Shown: piece by piece, positions 51,190 through 64,000 of the stretch
Layout: every line of letters starts with the position of its first letter
Position numbering within the stretch: position 1 is the stretch's first letter
Origin: Lycocorax pyrrhopterus obiensis
Taxonomy: Eukaryota; Chordata; Aves; Passeriformes; Paradisaeidae
Length of the DNA stretch: 64,000 nucleotides
Direction: 5' to 3'
Assembly: GCA_014706295.1 (NCBI GenBank)
Contig: JACSVZ010000002.1
Span: forward strand, 53,292,432 to 53,356,431
Notes under the pieces: generated by a model
The model's database searches: none
What the model was told of the DNA's origin: nothing
What the model saw: the letters and a program-made list of their open reading frames with translations, nothing else
Made by a program: the position numbers and the translations under genes

Positions 51190-54100
51190 CATGGCTTTTG
51201 GAAACCATCATAAATAGCTGGAAAGTGAGAGAATATTAGTTGGGGGCTGACATATTACATGTGTTTATGTGCATAAAATATAAAGACTTTCTCTAAATTC
51301 TTACTTTTCTCTGGGCATCAACTCAGGGCCACTTTTGCAAATAGGGCACTAGGTTAGGTGGATCCTTGGTTAGACTGGGTTATGGTAAACAGTATCCTTT
51401 GTTGGGCTACTGTAGGGGAGGGAAGGATCTTGATTCTAATTTGAGTCTCTGAAACAGGTGCAGGACACTTAAAAAAAATTGCTGTTTGACCAGTAAGTAA
51501 ATTCTTATAATGTTGTGTTTTAGGGTTAGTTTTGATTTTTTTGGTTGTTTTTATTTTTGCATCTTACCAAAGGAGGTCATTTGGAAAATTGTTTAATTTA
51601 GAGAAGCAGACTCGGTGCTAAGGAGCTGTGAGATTAGATTGCACAACACTAGACAGAAACTACTGTTTTAAAAACAAGCTACTTTTTTTCGTTAGCAGCA
51701 AGGACTGGACATTCTGGAAAGGTGAAGGATGCCAAGACTAGTGCATTCTTTTCTTGTGAGCTGATGCCTAGGCCATCTTGTGGCAGGTATAACTATTCGT
51801 GTTTTGGGAAAAGTATTGTCCCTTCAGGTACTTAATTTTTGTTTTGCAAAGAGTTCTCTTCTTTTTCATGGAGATTAGCTTGAGAGAAAAGGAAAGTCAA
51901 AGATTCTAGTCAAATTCCACAGGAGAATAAGAAGAGTTTTTTGTACTTTGCTTAGTGTTTAATGTTTCAGAAGGCTTTTTGGATCTGATTGATTATTTGT
52001 TTTGGTTTGCCAGTAAGACAAATTTTGGCATTTTCTGGAGAATCTGAGAAAAAATATAAAGTCAGGATCTTTTGTGTATAGATAAGGGTAGGCTAAGTTG
52101 CATATCAGAAGCTATAAATACAACAGTTTGAAATAACTTTTTTTTTTATTCAGGTTTTGTGGTTCAGGCCAGACTTTCAGCACTACTTGGAGTACAGACA
52201 CTTTTCTTTTGGCCCAGAAGTCCAATGTAGTTTTTAAAGGTAAATAAGTTTTTATCACTTCATAGCTGGAGATACTGAGGCACAGACAAGACTACAAGAC
52301 TGACTGAATGATAACCTGCAGCCTCTCAGGGTCATCTCGAAATAAAGTATTTATTTCGGGTTTTCGAGAGATGGGGGGGAAGGAGGAGCCATGGAGAGGA
52401 GGTGAAGGAGGTCGAGAGAGAGAGAGAAAGGTGTTATGGAAAGTTAAGATACCTTTGGTGGGTCAGAAGGAATTGGTGTTTTGGGTGTGTGCTCTTTGTA
52501 GGCTGGTAGAATAACTCTGGAATGGTGTAGCTGAAACAGGTCCTGCTGTCCTCAGTTGAGCCCTGCACAAAGCTGAGAACCACTTTTATCGGAGGGGGTA
52601 TGAAGAAGCCATTTTTTAAACTATTACTGGACAATTTTCCCCCAGAGATCCCTTCTTTCTTGCTGTCATTAATTATGTGCTTAGGAAGCCTAAACCCCAT
52701 GTTTGTTTCTGCTCACTGTGGGTGTTATTTGGGTTGTCTCATTCTCTCCAGTAACATTAGGTGCTTTTGGAATCCTGTTATGTGTTTTGCCTTATTAAAT
52801 CTGATGACAGGGCTTTCCATAAGCTAGTGATGGAAAAATGAATGATAGTTGAGAATTAATCCATTATGTGTGACCAATAACAAGGTGGAGAGTTGATCTT
52901 CGCAGAAAAGCTGTCAGAAGTCACCTGTTTTATGTGTCTTCATTTCTAAAAACATTTCAGATGCTTGATTGACTATATCAACCCACAGGTTCACTGTGTA
53001 AGAAGAATATCCAACTGCTCAAGTAAGGCAGCTTTAAGCCACATCTTTGTGCTGAAGAGAACAATCTCATTCTGATTTGCTTAAATGGTCGTCTCCTAGG
53101 AGTGGTTCATGCAACTTCCACAGAGAATTGTCCTCTCTATTTAACACTCAGGTAGTAATTAGGTAATGTAACCTAGTATAATGTTATTAAGTGTATGTAA
53201 TGAAAATACTGTAGATAAATAAGAGGCAGCTCCTCTAAAGCTGTAAGGACTTAGGAGACAGTTTATATCTTGTCTTTTCTCCTAAGTCCTTCAGTTTATG
53301 AGAACATGGTAAACTGGGAGCTCTCTGAAGCTGTGCAGCCCTTGGTTCCTCTGTAGAAAGTTTCCACACTGCTTAAGCACTTCACTTTGATATCCTGTTA
53401 GTTGTACCAACTGAAGGAATGAAGAAAAGACAGAGCATGTAAATCTTTACTTTTCCTGTTCTTTATTGAGGGTACTCTAATTTTGGTAAATTTGGATGTA
53501 AATTTGAATTCTTGCATATGAACTGATACAAAAGCCTTTATAGAAGCTCCTGTTTAATTTAGAGAGGCAGAATTTGCCACAACTTAAATCAGACTGTAAT
53601 ATGACTTCCATGGATTGAACCTGGGTAAAGTGATAAAAGATTACTCAACCAGCTGAACTAACAAAGCAGAAATGCCACCCAGGAAGTCTTGATTCTCTCT
53701 CCTCTTCTGCTTTGTCCCTGGGGTTTCTCTTCTGGTACCAGTGGTGCTTAACTGCTTTCTGGGATGCTGATTCAACTTGCTGATGTGCCAGAAAACTTTC
53801 TTTTCCTACTATACTGAAGAATTAAGATACCTCAGTAGAGGTCAAGTAAACAGTGGAGGTGATACAGAGAGACAGTGGAAACACATGGCCAAGAACAGAG
53901 TATGTCAGTGGCTGCTGGTCACCTCAGCTGGTCTCATCTGGTAGCTCCAGCACTCTCTTGAAAGACATAAATTGAAATGGTGGGTTGTAGTTACTTTTTC
54001 TCTATGTAAGAACAAATTAGTAGTAATTAGTCCAAATGGAGCTGATGTGGTGGTAGCAGTTTTAGGCCAGACACAGTAGAGCTGTCTCAGAAGAGCCCCC

Positions 54101-56780
54101 CATGCAAATTCTGGCACTAGTGGACTCGGCACCGCCAGACAGGGCTGTGGATTGTGGTGTTACAGCTCAGAAGTGCACTTTGGGCTTCCCCCCTAGCCTT
54201 GTTGATTTTAATGGAAATTCTCATGCCACCCCAGCCTTGTCCATAGTTACTGACAGTGACAGGGATTGACATTTGAGACCAGGCAGGAATGTATGAGCCA
54301 GCAAAGCAGATGTGCAGTTTGTAGTGGTGTTCTGCTGAGAAAAGACAGACAAATGGGATTAGCTGATACATGCATCTGCTAGTTTGTTTAGTAGGAGATG
54401 CAGGCTTGCTTTTATCAAGACAATATTTTCCACTTTGTATTCTTGTTCCATGTCCTTTTATGTCACAACATCATCATGTCCTTTCAGTCATTCCTTTCTG
54501 CATCTCTTTCTCCTGCCATTCTTTTCTAAATGCATGTTTGTTTCTATTTCATAAGACAGCTTTAGTCTCTCTTCCATGGAGGGTCATTTGAAAGAGGTCA
54601 GGAGGGAAGGAGCTCACCTGAACTTTGCCAGGAAGGAGTAGATAGAAGCATTTTCTTATCTGTAAAACTTCAGCCTCTCAGCTTTCTGCCAGAGGGCAAA
54701 GATGCTTACTCAGAGATAATGTGACCCTGCTCAACTGCTGGAAACTGTGGTTTACCAAGCAGCATATTTGACTCCATATGTCATGGCTTCCCATTGCCTG
54801 TGGGAGCTTTCCTTAAATAGAGTGCTTTGTGTAGGTAAAGATCTATGGAAAAACAAGTGCCAGAGCAGCACAGATGCCAGAGCTCACCTGCTTTGTCAAG
54901 GGTGTTCACTGTAATATCCCAATTTCAGCAGGTTCTTGAGAAAATGAGAGAGTGCTTTAAAAATGGTTTGTGAGCATCATAATAAACTCATAGATTTCAT
55001 GAGCATCTTTCTTGTACGGGGGAAGCATGTTCTGTAATGAATTGTTTTTTCTTCTTTAGGATTCAGTATTTCTAAAGCTAGTCCAAGACGTGTTACCAAC
55101 TTCAATAAGAGCAGCTGTGAGGAGTGCTAGAGCTCATATCTTCTGCCTTTTTTAATCGTATATGAGTGAAGAAGTCATCTTCCTCTCCTTCTGGAATGTT
55201 CCTCTTCAGGTTAATGTCACACCAGTAAATTGGATTCATCCAGCTCTTTTGATTCTCTGTGAATACCTGTTTGGTATGCGCCTTTGCTCTGACTTCATAA
55301 CTTCATTGTTATCACTCTTGATAAGTTTTCCGTATCAGCAGCCCTTGAGCACAGCAGCTGTTGGATCAAGCAAGAGCTTTCCTTAGCATTCTGATTATTC
55401 TCTTAGATGGGGGCTTGGATATTCATGAATTCAACTCAGTTTGCAGTTATGATATGTGCTGTTTGTCTTTATGAACTGGATGGGTATGAAGGATATTTAG
55501 CCAGTCAAGTGGAAAGGGATTATGTGATCTGATGGGAATAACTGGGGGCTGGATGCAGTGATCCAAAATAACTCCTCCAACTTTCCCTTTGCCTGCCTCC
55601 TTCCTGAGACAGAGCAAGCTGGGCAAAAACAAATGTTTCAGAATTTCTTCCTCTTGTAATTTTTACTACTTATGTCCTGTATTCAGATGATTTCCATTTC
55701 TCCTCATTCTGCCCACAGAGAAATAGAAATGGATTTTTCACAGAGGCAGGATTACATTCTACAGCCTGATCTAAATTCCAGTGGCATCAAGAAGGATCTC
55801 TCTGCCTCTAGGCCCTTCTTGTTCTCCATCGTTTGGTTATGTTAGTTTCCCTATATAACAGCGTGAAGCCAGGGATGGAAATAATGGTCAGCTTGGCACC
55901 ATGGTGCAGCCCCTAGGTGGGTCATACTACTGGGTAATGTATATGCCTCCCAACTTCCTTTAGGCTCCTAGAATTTGATATTGAAGTTTCTATTATGCCT
56001 CTGTTTTAGTCTGTGGTTACTTCTTAAATGCAACATAAATTCACATAGATTCCAGCACATCCCCAAGCCTTGTTTCCACCCTCTAAGCTTGCCTCTGTGA
56101 CATTTGTCTGGCTATACAGTCAGACAAGCCAGGGGAACTATTTTGCTGAAAACAAAAAAGGTGATTTGTGCTGGATTTTTTTCCAGTCCTGGTTCATGGT
56201 GCAGCTGTGTGAATATCCAAAGGGAAAGGATAGTAATGACTGTAGCAGGGCAGAGCTGTGGAGGGTGGACTACACTGTTCAGCAGTGATCTGGCTTTATT
56301 TTGTGACTTTAAAAAAAGCACCTGAGTTGCAATGAAGATTGAGGCATGCAAAGCAGAACAGATGCCAGAAATGGAGGCAGAGCTTGCCTTTCCCTTGTCA
56401 ACAAAGGAGCTATTTGTAACACAAGATGCTGACTCCCACCTGGAAGACAAGAAATTCTGGTCTTGCAAAGCGTGCCTGCTACTTAGTAGGTAAAGCTGCT
56501 GTGATTTATGGCCAACCAAAAACATGCTGTTAGCACAGCAACCCAAATTTCTGTTGAGAGAAAAAAAAAGGGACTGTATTAAAGAAGAAATATTCTTTGA
56601 GTTAGAAGTAGGTGTCAGATGATTGGCCAGCAGAGCTGTGGTTATCTGCTTCTTATCTTGGGGCTAGAAGCTGAGCCCCTGTAATGCCATGTTCATCTAA
56701 TGCAGGAGTAAGTACTTTATAAGAAAATCCTGATGGAATCTGCTCTTTGTGAGGTACTGAAAGAGTTAAGAGAAAACTTC
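51190..56780. other. Intergenic, no gene seen
   Basis: No supported exon on either strand. It contains a small perfect palindrome at 52338-52358 and a purine-rich tract at 52364-52433. GLI3 should lie further right by synteny, but none of its coding sequence is recognisable. Confidence 0.45.
52364..52433 (+). repeat. Polypurine tract
   Basis: Almost continuous G/A on the plus strand, including a G8 run and (GA)n, with few interruptions. It is a simple low-complexity sequence that could adopt triplex-like structures. Confidence 0.7.
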
Positions 56781-56785
56781 ATCTC

Positions 56786-56978
56786 TGCTCAGCCTAGCAG
56801 CATCCAGTTCAGAAGATAAAAGCATGCTTCAGCGTGAACAGCCTGCAAAATGTATTTGAAAATAAATTGTTTAATGCCAATTGTCATTAAGAATTTATTT
56901 TCAAATATGTTTTGCAGTTTGCTCATGCTGAAAGGTCCTTTTATCTTTGTAAATGCCAGACTGTGGGACTGAGCAAAA
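56786..56978. repeat. Palindromic element (MITE-like or hairpin)
   Basis: Long imperfect inverted repeat of about 190 bp. The innermost arms, 56843-56868 and 56892-56917, match at 24 of 26 positions (shared TATTTGAAAATAAATT and CTGCAAAA). Pairing continues inwards (TTTAATG/CATTAA around CCAATTG) and outwards: TTCAGCRTGARCA, then AGATAAAAG, then GCAT, then GCTCAG at the outer ends. There is no open frame in it. Such short all-palindrome elements are typically non-autonomous DNA transposons, some of which become microRNA genes. I cannot name the family, and clear target-site duplications are not evident. Confidence 0.75.
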
Positions 56979-57541
56979 TAGGTAGCTTTCCTTTTAAATA
57001 AAGTGGAAAACATTGGAGCAAGATTATATCTGTCACAGATTATAATATTTATATATATTTTTCAGCAAACCGAAATTCCCCAAGGACTGTCAGATTTGTA
57101 TGAAGTCTCAGAGTCCTGGATTTTGCATCTGGGTATGTGATTGCCTTAATGGAAGACCAAGCTGTTTGCATTTGCTCTACCAACAGTCAGTTAGACTTGG
57201 TCACATGAACATAGAAGCCAGTCTAAAGCTGTTTATAAGGACAATACTTTAGGTAACACAGTGAGTGCATGTGTCATGGCTCAGCCTGACACTTAGGTTC
57301 AAACTTGGCAGTCCTGGCCACATCTGTTATGATTTGTTAGCAATCTCTTGATTAGGAACTAAGTACCATAGCTAGCTGTAGCCTGCACTCCAGAGAGCTC
57401 CCCGAGTTCTGCCGTTTTCTGGACAGCATCAATTACTTGACATGCTTAAAATACTGTGAATCCTGTCTCTTCTGGAAAATTATGAATTCCTTTATTTCTT
57501 TCTCGGAAGTTCCAGAGGAAATGTAAAACTCCATTCAACAA

Positions 57542-57567
57542 GTTTTGTTTTGTTTTGTTTTGTTTTG
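57542..57567. repeat. (GTTTT)n short tandem repeat
   Basis: Five units of GTTTT in a row. Confidence 0.9.
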
Positions 57568-60239
57568 ACTTTTTTCTGGTACTGTGCTGACCTCTAGAGA
57601 GATAAAGCTTGTTAACCATTTAGAAGTGGAACTGAAGTTTTGGGTGTGGGACTTGTTGGGGTGTTTTAACCAGTGAAACAGTTCGCATTCTAGTAGAGCT
57701 TGAAAAGCCCTATTTAGAATCTCTATAAAATATAGTTTGAATTTATCCTGCATTATTGATTTCACAAAATATATCCCAAGCACTTGGGCACTGTCATGGG
57801 ACTCAGGGTTTGGTCTGATAGGATGTTTGTAAGCAAATACAACTGCTCCCAAGAAGGGCGGTCCTGCTTTCCCTGTTTCCCGTCATCAGAGGCATGTTTC
57901 TACCTTTGCCTTAGGGCAGGGGTGTCTGATCCTTTACTGAAACTATTCAGAGAACTAAACAGAGAAGGCTGCCAGTGCCAAGGAGACCCTGGGAGCACAC
58001 AGGTAAGGCAGACTGCTTCTGCCAAAAGGGACAGCAGCCAGCCATGAAATCGTGTGGCACTGAGACATGAATAGGCATGTTGCAAGCATTTTATGTATGT
58101 TCATGATATGCTGGAGGACTCCCACAAAACAGTGAGGAATACTGCGGAAAAGCCTGCTAGGATTTGTAATTCTGTGCTTAGAGCAGCAGGGGGAAGGTAT
58201 GCTCTTAATACCATAAACTGAATAATAATGGTAAAACCAAATAGCCATTCACTAGTTCAGCCATCCATCGTGGACTCTGGATGAAGTAGCAGATTTAGGT
58301 TATATCAGCACGTGGCTCAGAGGACCTGTATAAATATTGCACAGGAAATCAGATCTGCCACTTCCTAAAGGTGAAGTAGTGGACTATGCAATGTTCACAG
58401 CAATATTTGAATGTAATTTTATGTATATGATAGACACAAAGTAGATGTCCAGATGTATGACAGATGTCCAGAGGCCTGTGTCTTTTGATGGTGATAGGTA
58501 TGTAGAGCATAGGAGAGGGCAAAGTCTTCCCAGATCTCTGGCTTTCTGTTGTCCCAGTGGCCTGCTCTACCCTGCTGAAATATATGAGGAAAGAGCAGAA
58601 AGGAGTCTCTAAGCAACAGACAGGACAAAGCCACGGACCAGTGGGTACCAGGAGGTGGTGCTGGTGGTGGTGATGATGATGGGAGAAGAGAAGCGTGGGA
58701 AATTAGGAAGTATTGGTAAGGGTTGTCATAGGAGGGTACAACAGAAGAAATTAAGAAAGTCTTACAAGGACGGTAGAAGAATCCACCCGGAGGCATGTGT
58801 GGAATTGGACATCACCATTAATAGCTGTGGGAGGAAGGAGGACGTGTGAAGAGATTAGGAAGGAATAGCAACCTCTCACTGGCATGTGTTCTCACAGGTA
58901 ATGGGAACTTTGCAAGGAATAAGGCACAGCTCGACAGCTCTTCTTGCAGCTGATAGGATCTTTTTGCCAGCCTGAGGGTTTTTCCAGGAAATGCTTGACA
59001 CCATGTTCTTGAAAGAGGTTTGTCTGAGTGTTACAGAATGAAGTTCCTGTGTTTCTCTGAGGTATAACAATGGTAAAAATCTAATGAATATGGTATGGGA
59101 TTTTCTCATGTCAGTGCCTTGGCCATTTGTGAGGAAGGGCAGGAGGAAAGTAGCATAATAGATTCACAGAGACGTGATGTGGGATGGATATTGTTATTGA
59201 AAACCTTGTTTCTTGTTGCAAGCTCGGTTTGGTCAGAAGTCAAAACTACCAGGAGAGGAGTACTGAATATTAAGAATTGCCTTGATTCCTATTGTGAGGT
59301 GAGTATTTCCAGGCACTGCCAGCAAACAGGCTGACCTGAGATACAAATGGAGGCAGATGTCCTGGGAGAAAACAAATGTAGACTGTCCTCTCAGATTTTC
59401 TCTGTACGATAGTTAAACATGACTTATGCCTGTTCTATTGTTTTTAATAGTTCTGGGGTTTTTTTAATGCTGTATGTCACAGAGCTTGTCAAATGGCTGA
59501 AGCTGTCATAGCTCTGGAGTGAGCCAAGTGCAGGACTCACATCCCAGGCAGATACTAAAGCACCTGAGGACTGTGGCCTGAAGCACTGGGGAATGTTGAT
59601 AGTGTTGAGCAACTCTGCCTCAAGGAAAGGTGAACACAAAGCCTTACCAAAGATAAATTAGGGTGCACTAGAAGAGACTAAAAACTTTTTGTTTCTCAAC
59701 AGCAGTCTGTTGTAATACTACCAAGTTATATGGATTTGAAAATGAACTTCTTACTTTGTTTGCAGCACTTAAGTAAGAAAACAGTAGGGCTTTTTATTTG
59801 TTTGATTATTCTCTTGGAATCAAGAATGGTCTTATAATGCTGGTCAAATTTGCGGTGATCTTTCTCCTGGCAAAGCTATTTTTCAAACGCATAAATACTA
59901 TATGTTCCTTTTCTGGGTTAGGTAAAGGTGGCCCGTACACCTTGGGCAAATCAGGTAAATTGGTCCAAATCAGGTATTAATTGATGCGTTATTAAATATT
60001 CAGTCCTGTCCCTGCTTACCCTGAGTGATATTCTGGCTTGTGGCTGCCCTGCGTCCCTAGCCCCTGCCAAAACTAAGTAATAGCAGTTTAGTATACATCA
60101 CAACTTTTCTCTTTCTATACTATGACAAGAGTAAGTATTAAAAAAAAAAATGCAACACCCTCCCAAAACTACAGGGCAATTCATTCCAGAGCTATAGCTG
60201 TCCCGTTCAGCAGAAGTGGGGTTCTTGGCTCTATTTTTT

Positions 60240-60241
<2 letters not shown>

Positions 60242-60283
<42 letters not shown>
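60242..60283. repeat. Poly(T) tract, 42 bases
   Basis: Uninterrupted run of 42 T. It could be the poly(A) tail of a minus-strand retrocopy, but the 3' flank does not resemble a known transcript. It could equally be plain homopolymer expansion or an assembly length error. Confidence 0.9.
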
Positions 60284-60284
<1 letters not shown>

Positions 60285-62861
60285 TGCTGGAACTTGTGGG
60301 GACCTCTTATCCCAAACATCAATTTCTGCATAAGCTTGACATAGCTATGTTCCAGTGGATACTTTTTAATGGCCCCTTCTGTGACTGTAGACTCGGTTTA
60401 AGGGTTGTAGCTCCACAGAGAGCGCTGAGCTTGTTCCTAAGAAGCCTGTGCTCTCTTCCTGGCTTTCCATCCAGTCTGCTGCTTGGCACTAAGCAGCTCA
60501 CTTCTGTTCTTCCTCATACCCCTTACATACCTCATCTTTTTGAATGACAAATATTGGGGCTGCTGAGCTTTCTTTTGATGTAGCCACACATCACCCAGGG
60601 CAGGGAGGAGTCACCTGGTGTCAGCTGGGGCTTTGCCAGTTGGTGGTTCCCAAACTGAGCTCTGAGGGCCTATTGGTGGGTCTGGGAGCTCACTGTAAAT
60701 GACCTGTGGATATTATGGGCCCCAAATGTTGACTGGCCTGATTGTTGTTTGCTAATCTGCAGGGAAAAAAAGCCAGGGGATAGTTGGTCTAGATGAATGC
60801 AGTCTTGTGGGCAGCAGCAACATTAGAAGGAAAAGGCCTGCAATATATCAGTGTAGAATTCTCTGATAAAGGGATGATAGTTTTTGTCATGTCCTTGCTT
60901 TCAAATTTAAGCTGTTTACTTCAAACTGGATTATTACTCTATTTAAACAAAATGCACACTTTGCAATAATTCTTTAAAATCAGAGATATCTAATGCTTTT
61001 TCACTAAGCCATATATATTATTATTACTATTATTTAATTTTCAGCAAAACTCAGAGTTTTGTTTGCATTCCTATCCTTTTGTGAAATAAAGAATTCCCCT
61101 GTGGCCATGATAAGAGTCTGTAGCATAGTCTTATAGATATATTTGCACTGGGGTATTAAACTCAGGCTGTATTAAAGAAAAATCTGCCTTGAAGCAGGTT
61201 TCTGCCTGAAAAGGTTGTTCTCTTTAAGAAATGTAAATTAATCAAAGCTGCAGTTTCAGTTTCTTGCAGTCCCACCTGCCGTTCAGGAAGTGTCTGTTTT
61301 CAGATGGAATTCCTATGGGGGAGGAAATTCCCCACAGATTAGGAAGGATTTTTCATGTAAGACTATTTTGATTTGTATAAGGGACTAAAAGGCTATTTTT
61401 CATGTCACTGGAGAACTTCTAGCCAAACAGATATTTTTCTTTTTGAGCTGCTTAATGTGAAGGTGTTCTTGCTCAGAAGTAGAGTTCCTAGGAGTTGTTG
61501 GAACTAAGACTATTTCTTAATGATGTAATTATCCAAAAACTGCATTTAGATAGAAAAAAAAATAATCACAAGCTAAAGTAAACACTTATCCTTGTGCCTA
61601 GGACATCTGTTAACTTAAATATACAAATTAAAAACCACAGTGTCAGCTCCCTTTGTCTCCAGCAGGTCTGTGGGGCAGATGCAGTCAGATGTGCTGTCCA
61701 AAGTCCAGATCCCCACAGTGATCTGGGCAGAGGCACTGTTTGACTGTGAGAGTGCATAGAGACTCTCTCCCTGATCTGTTTTCTAGTTGGAAACACTTTT
61801 CAATTGCATTGGAAAAAATAAACTGGCTTGGACTTTGGGAAATATGCTTCAATCAAAATCCAGAAGAGGGAGCCCTCCATCAAAATAAGGCTCTGAACTG
61901 GATCACGACCAAGATTCACAAAAGTTTCCACTTTCTCATCCACCTGCTTATAAATCACTTGGTGGAATTTCTTGCCTGTCTGCCTATTCTTTAAAGCCTA
62001 ACAGCTCACAGTTTCTAGCTTTAAACAATATCATTCAATAACTGACATGCATGTGTGAGATTTTTTTAAAAACTCTGGCTGGACATAACATATATGGAAT
62101 TCAGCCCCTGCAAAAGAAGGGCTTCCATTATCCTGCAAAGCAAAACAACTTTTTTTGTGCTATGCTTAGTGTATCAAACAGCAAATTCTGATTTTCACTC
62201 AGAGCAAGACCTTCCTCTGCTTTAAGGAACCTTGCAGTTATCAACCTGGTTCTTGCTTGGCTGAAGTCAGCAGAATTTTCTGTTGTCTTTGATAGAAGAG
62301 GGAACAGGCCCTTTAGTATCACAGACTGTTTATACAGGAATTTCTCTCAGATCCTCATGATGAGTAATTAGCTCTGAGCAAGACCAACCTGGAGCACATT
62401 GAAGCCAAATGACCTCTGATACTGTGTGTGCTATTTGTAATGTTCTCTAGGCTCACTTTCGGTTTTCAGATCTCTACAGTTTACCGCTTGTCCTATCGCC
62501 CTGGGTGTACAGGACAAATTAGAGCAGGTTTGAGGTTCAACCCACTAAGAGTGTTCTGTCACTTATTTTTTTTTTATTCCTCTAGGTATAGCTGGGAATA
62601 GCTCCAGGCTTTGTACAGTTCTCCCACCTTACTACAGTGTTCCTCTAGACTCAACTCCAGTGTGACTCAGAGGCATGAGTTCTGTCTAGGAAATAAATTC
62701 CTGTATTTATTGAGAAAGGATGTGACAGTGACCTTGCCTGATAGGACAGGATTTGAGAAAGCAGGACAAAAGATGCATTGAATTAGGCAGAAAGATCCAT
62801 GATGCTGTAGTCAGTGGCTAAACTTCCTGTTAAAGAGACCCCCGACAGCTTTGCCTTTTTA

Positions 62862-62935
62862 AAAATCTTCTTTTACATATTTTTTTCCCTTCTCTATTTT
62901 CTCTTTTCTTTTTCTCCTTTCTCTTTCTCTTCTTT
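62862..62935 (+). repeat. Polypyrimidine tract
   Basis: Nearly pure C/T over about 75 bases (TTCCCTTCTCTATTTTCTC style), low complexity. Confidence 0.75.
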
Positions 62936-64000
62936 GTCAGTTTGAGCAAAGCTTTCCATATACCTGCCCAGGATTGTTACTCTACTTACCTGGGTTATGG
63001 CCTCATCTTAATTTGTCCCTTGATGTAGGGTTGAATTAATACATTGAATAGCCATTCTAGTCATAACTGTAAAAGGAATGTATTGAGATAGCGTACAATA
63101 TATGGAAAAGTCTAATTAAAAAAGGAACAGGCTTGGTTATTGGAAATCAAACTTTCAACAAATTTATTACGCTGTATAATACCTCTGAGTTGAATGGTAG
63201 CTGCCAGTGGTTTATGCTTACACACAGAGGCTTGTTTGTGCTGTCTAGAAGAAGACAGTAACGTAAATATATTTAGAGCACAGTATGTGTGTGTTTCCCT
63301 GAGCTTTAGAAAGAAAAAACCATGTGTTGTACTCGTGAGCTGTGTGCTGTGATTATCCATTTCAGAAAAGTCTTCCGGGTGTATTTTGAGGATGGCAGGC
63401 ACTGTGGCTAATTGGGTAAGTTATGGCTGTCCTGAGGTCTGCATGTTATCAATGGGAAGGCAGTGGTGGTCAGGTTACTTCCCTTCCTTTCCCACTGCCA
63501 AAACACAAGGTTAGACAGTCAAATTGCCTTCCCCTTGGGTCTGAGTGCTGGAAGGTGAGATCAGGCTGTCAGATTTCTTTCTGTTGGAAGGTGAAAAACG
63601 TAATGGTAAATTAGATCCCTTCCTGCTGCTGGAAGGAGAGCTTGGATGGGAACACCTGCCCCCTGAACCTCTGTTCCTGTTGGGTAAATTTGCTGCTAGC
63701 CAGGAGGCAGACAGGCAGTGGACAATGGGAATGGCTTACAAGCCAGTACACAAGCACTGCTCTGCCTTCCAGGCCAGAGCAGTGTAATAAGAAAGGATCC
63801 AGTTTTTTCACACTGACATTTGTGTTTGTTTTTTAATAAAACACAGTGTAATTAAAAAAAAACCTAAATCAAATCAGTTCTATAACAGAGCTTATGGGCT
63901 GACTGCTGTTAATGCCCTTAAAATAACCTAATAATATATGAAAAAGTCTCCTACTGCCCAAAGACAACCAGTTAACTTCCTTTTATGAAACTGTAGGTCT

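Larger units (their letters stand above)
56985..64000. other. Intergenic, no gene seen
   Basis: No supported gene. It contains (GTTTT)5 at 57542-57567, a 42-base T homopolymer at 60242-60283 and a long pyrimidine tract at 62862-62935. Near 63546-63645 three copies of a CTGGAAGGTGA-like unit recur at in-frame spacings of about 36 and 45 bp, but the frame resembles no known protein. Confidence 0.45.

Noticed and set aside
56112..56546. 144-codon minus-strand frame
   Set aside because: No recognisable domain, no supporting splice or promoter signals, and overlapped by plus-strand frames. Left as chance.

Overview
The window looks like a piece of a bird (sauropsid) nuclear chromosome. It has AT-rich, gene-poor DNA with small GC-rich promoter islands, spliced genes with GT-AG introns, and at least ten fragments of CR1, the dominant LINE family of birds. 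It also has a degenerate interstitial telomeric (CCCTAA)n block. The order MRPL32(-) / PSMA2(+) / C7orf25 homologue(+) is the one known from human 7p14, in inverted orientation relative to the human map.

Layout. 1-22 kb is non-coding in my reading. It holds CR1 remnants (5.8-6.2, 12.3-12.5, 20.3-21.4 kb), two LTR-like segments (7.4-7.6, 14.2-14.7 kb) and an interstitial telomeric array (7.84-7.95 kb). By synteny HECW1 should lie further left, but I see none of its coding exons. 23.3-31.2 kb holds a divergent gene pair: MRPL32 (three coding exons, minus strand) and PSMA2 (eight coding exons, plus strand). They share a CpG-island promoter with two ZNF143-like motifs, a GC box and a CCAAT box. 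34.6-38.5 kb holds the C7orf25/UPF0415 homologue, with a CpG island as probable non-coding first exon and one intact coding exon. 40.5-43.2 kb is the longest CR1 copy, with remnants of an ORF1 esterase, of the endonuclease end and of reverse transcriptase; the catalytic FADD is FADN and most of the endonuclease is deleted.

45.5-47.35 kb, minus strand, holds what I consider the most interesting feature: a compact three-exon gene model that I do not recognise. It has a TATA box, a signal-peptide exon, a Ser/Thr/Glu/Pro-rich acidic exon and a short terminal exon followed by AATAAA. It would encode a cysteine-free secreted protein of about 126 residues. From 48 to 64 kb I find no supported gene. 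This stretch contains one old CR1 fragment, low-complexity tracts and a roughly 190-bp palindromic element (56.79-56.98 kb) that looks like a MITE or an RNA hairpin source.

The three recognised genes are housekeeping genes (mitochondrial translation, 20S proteasome, and a conserved protein of unknown role). The acidic secreted gene has the opposite architecture (TATA promoter, no CpG island), which suggests tissue-restricted expression.
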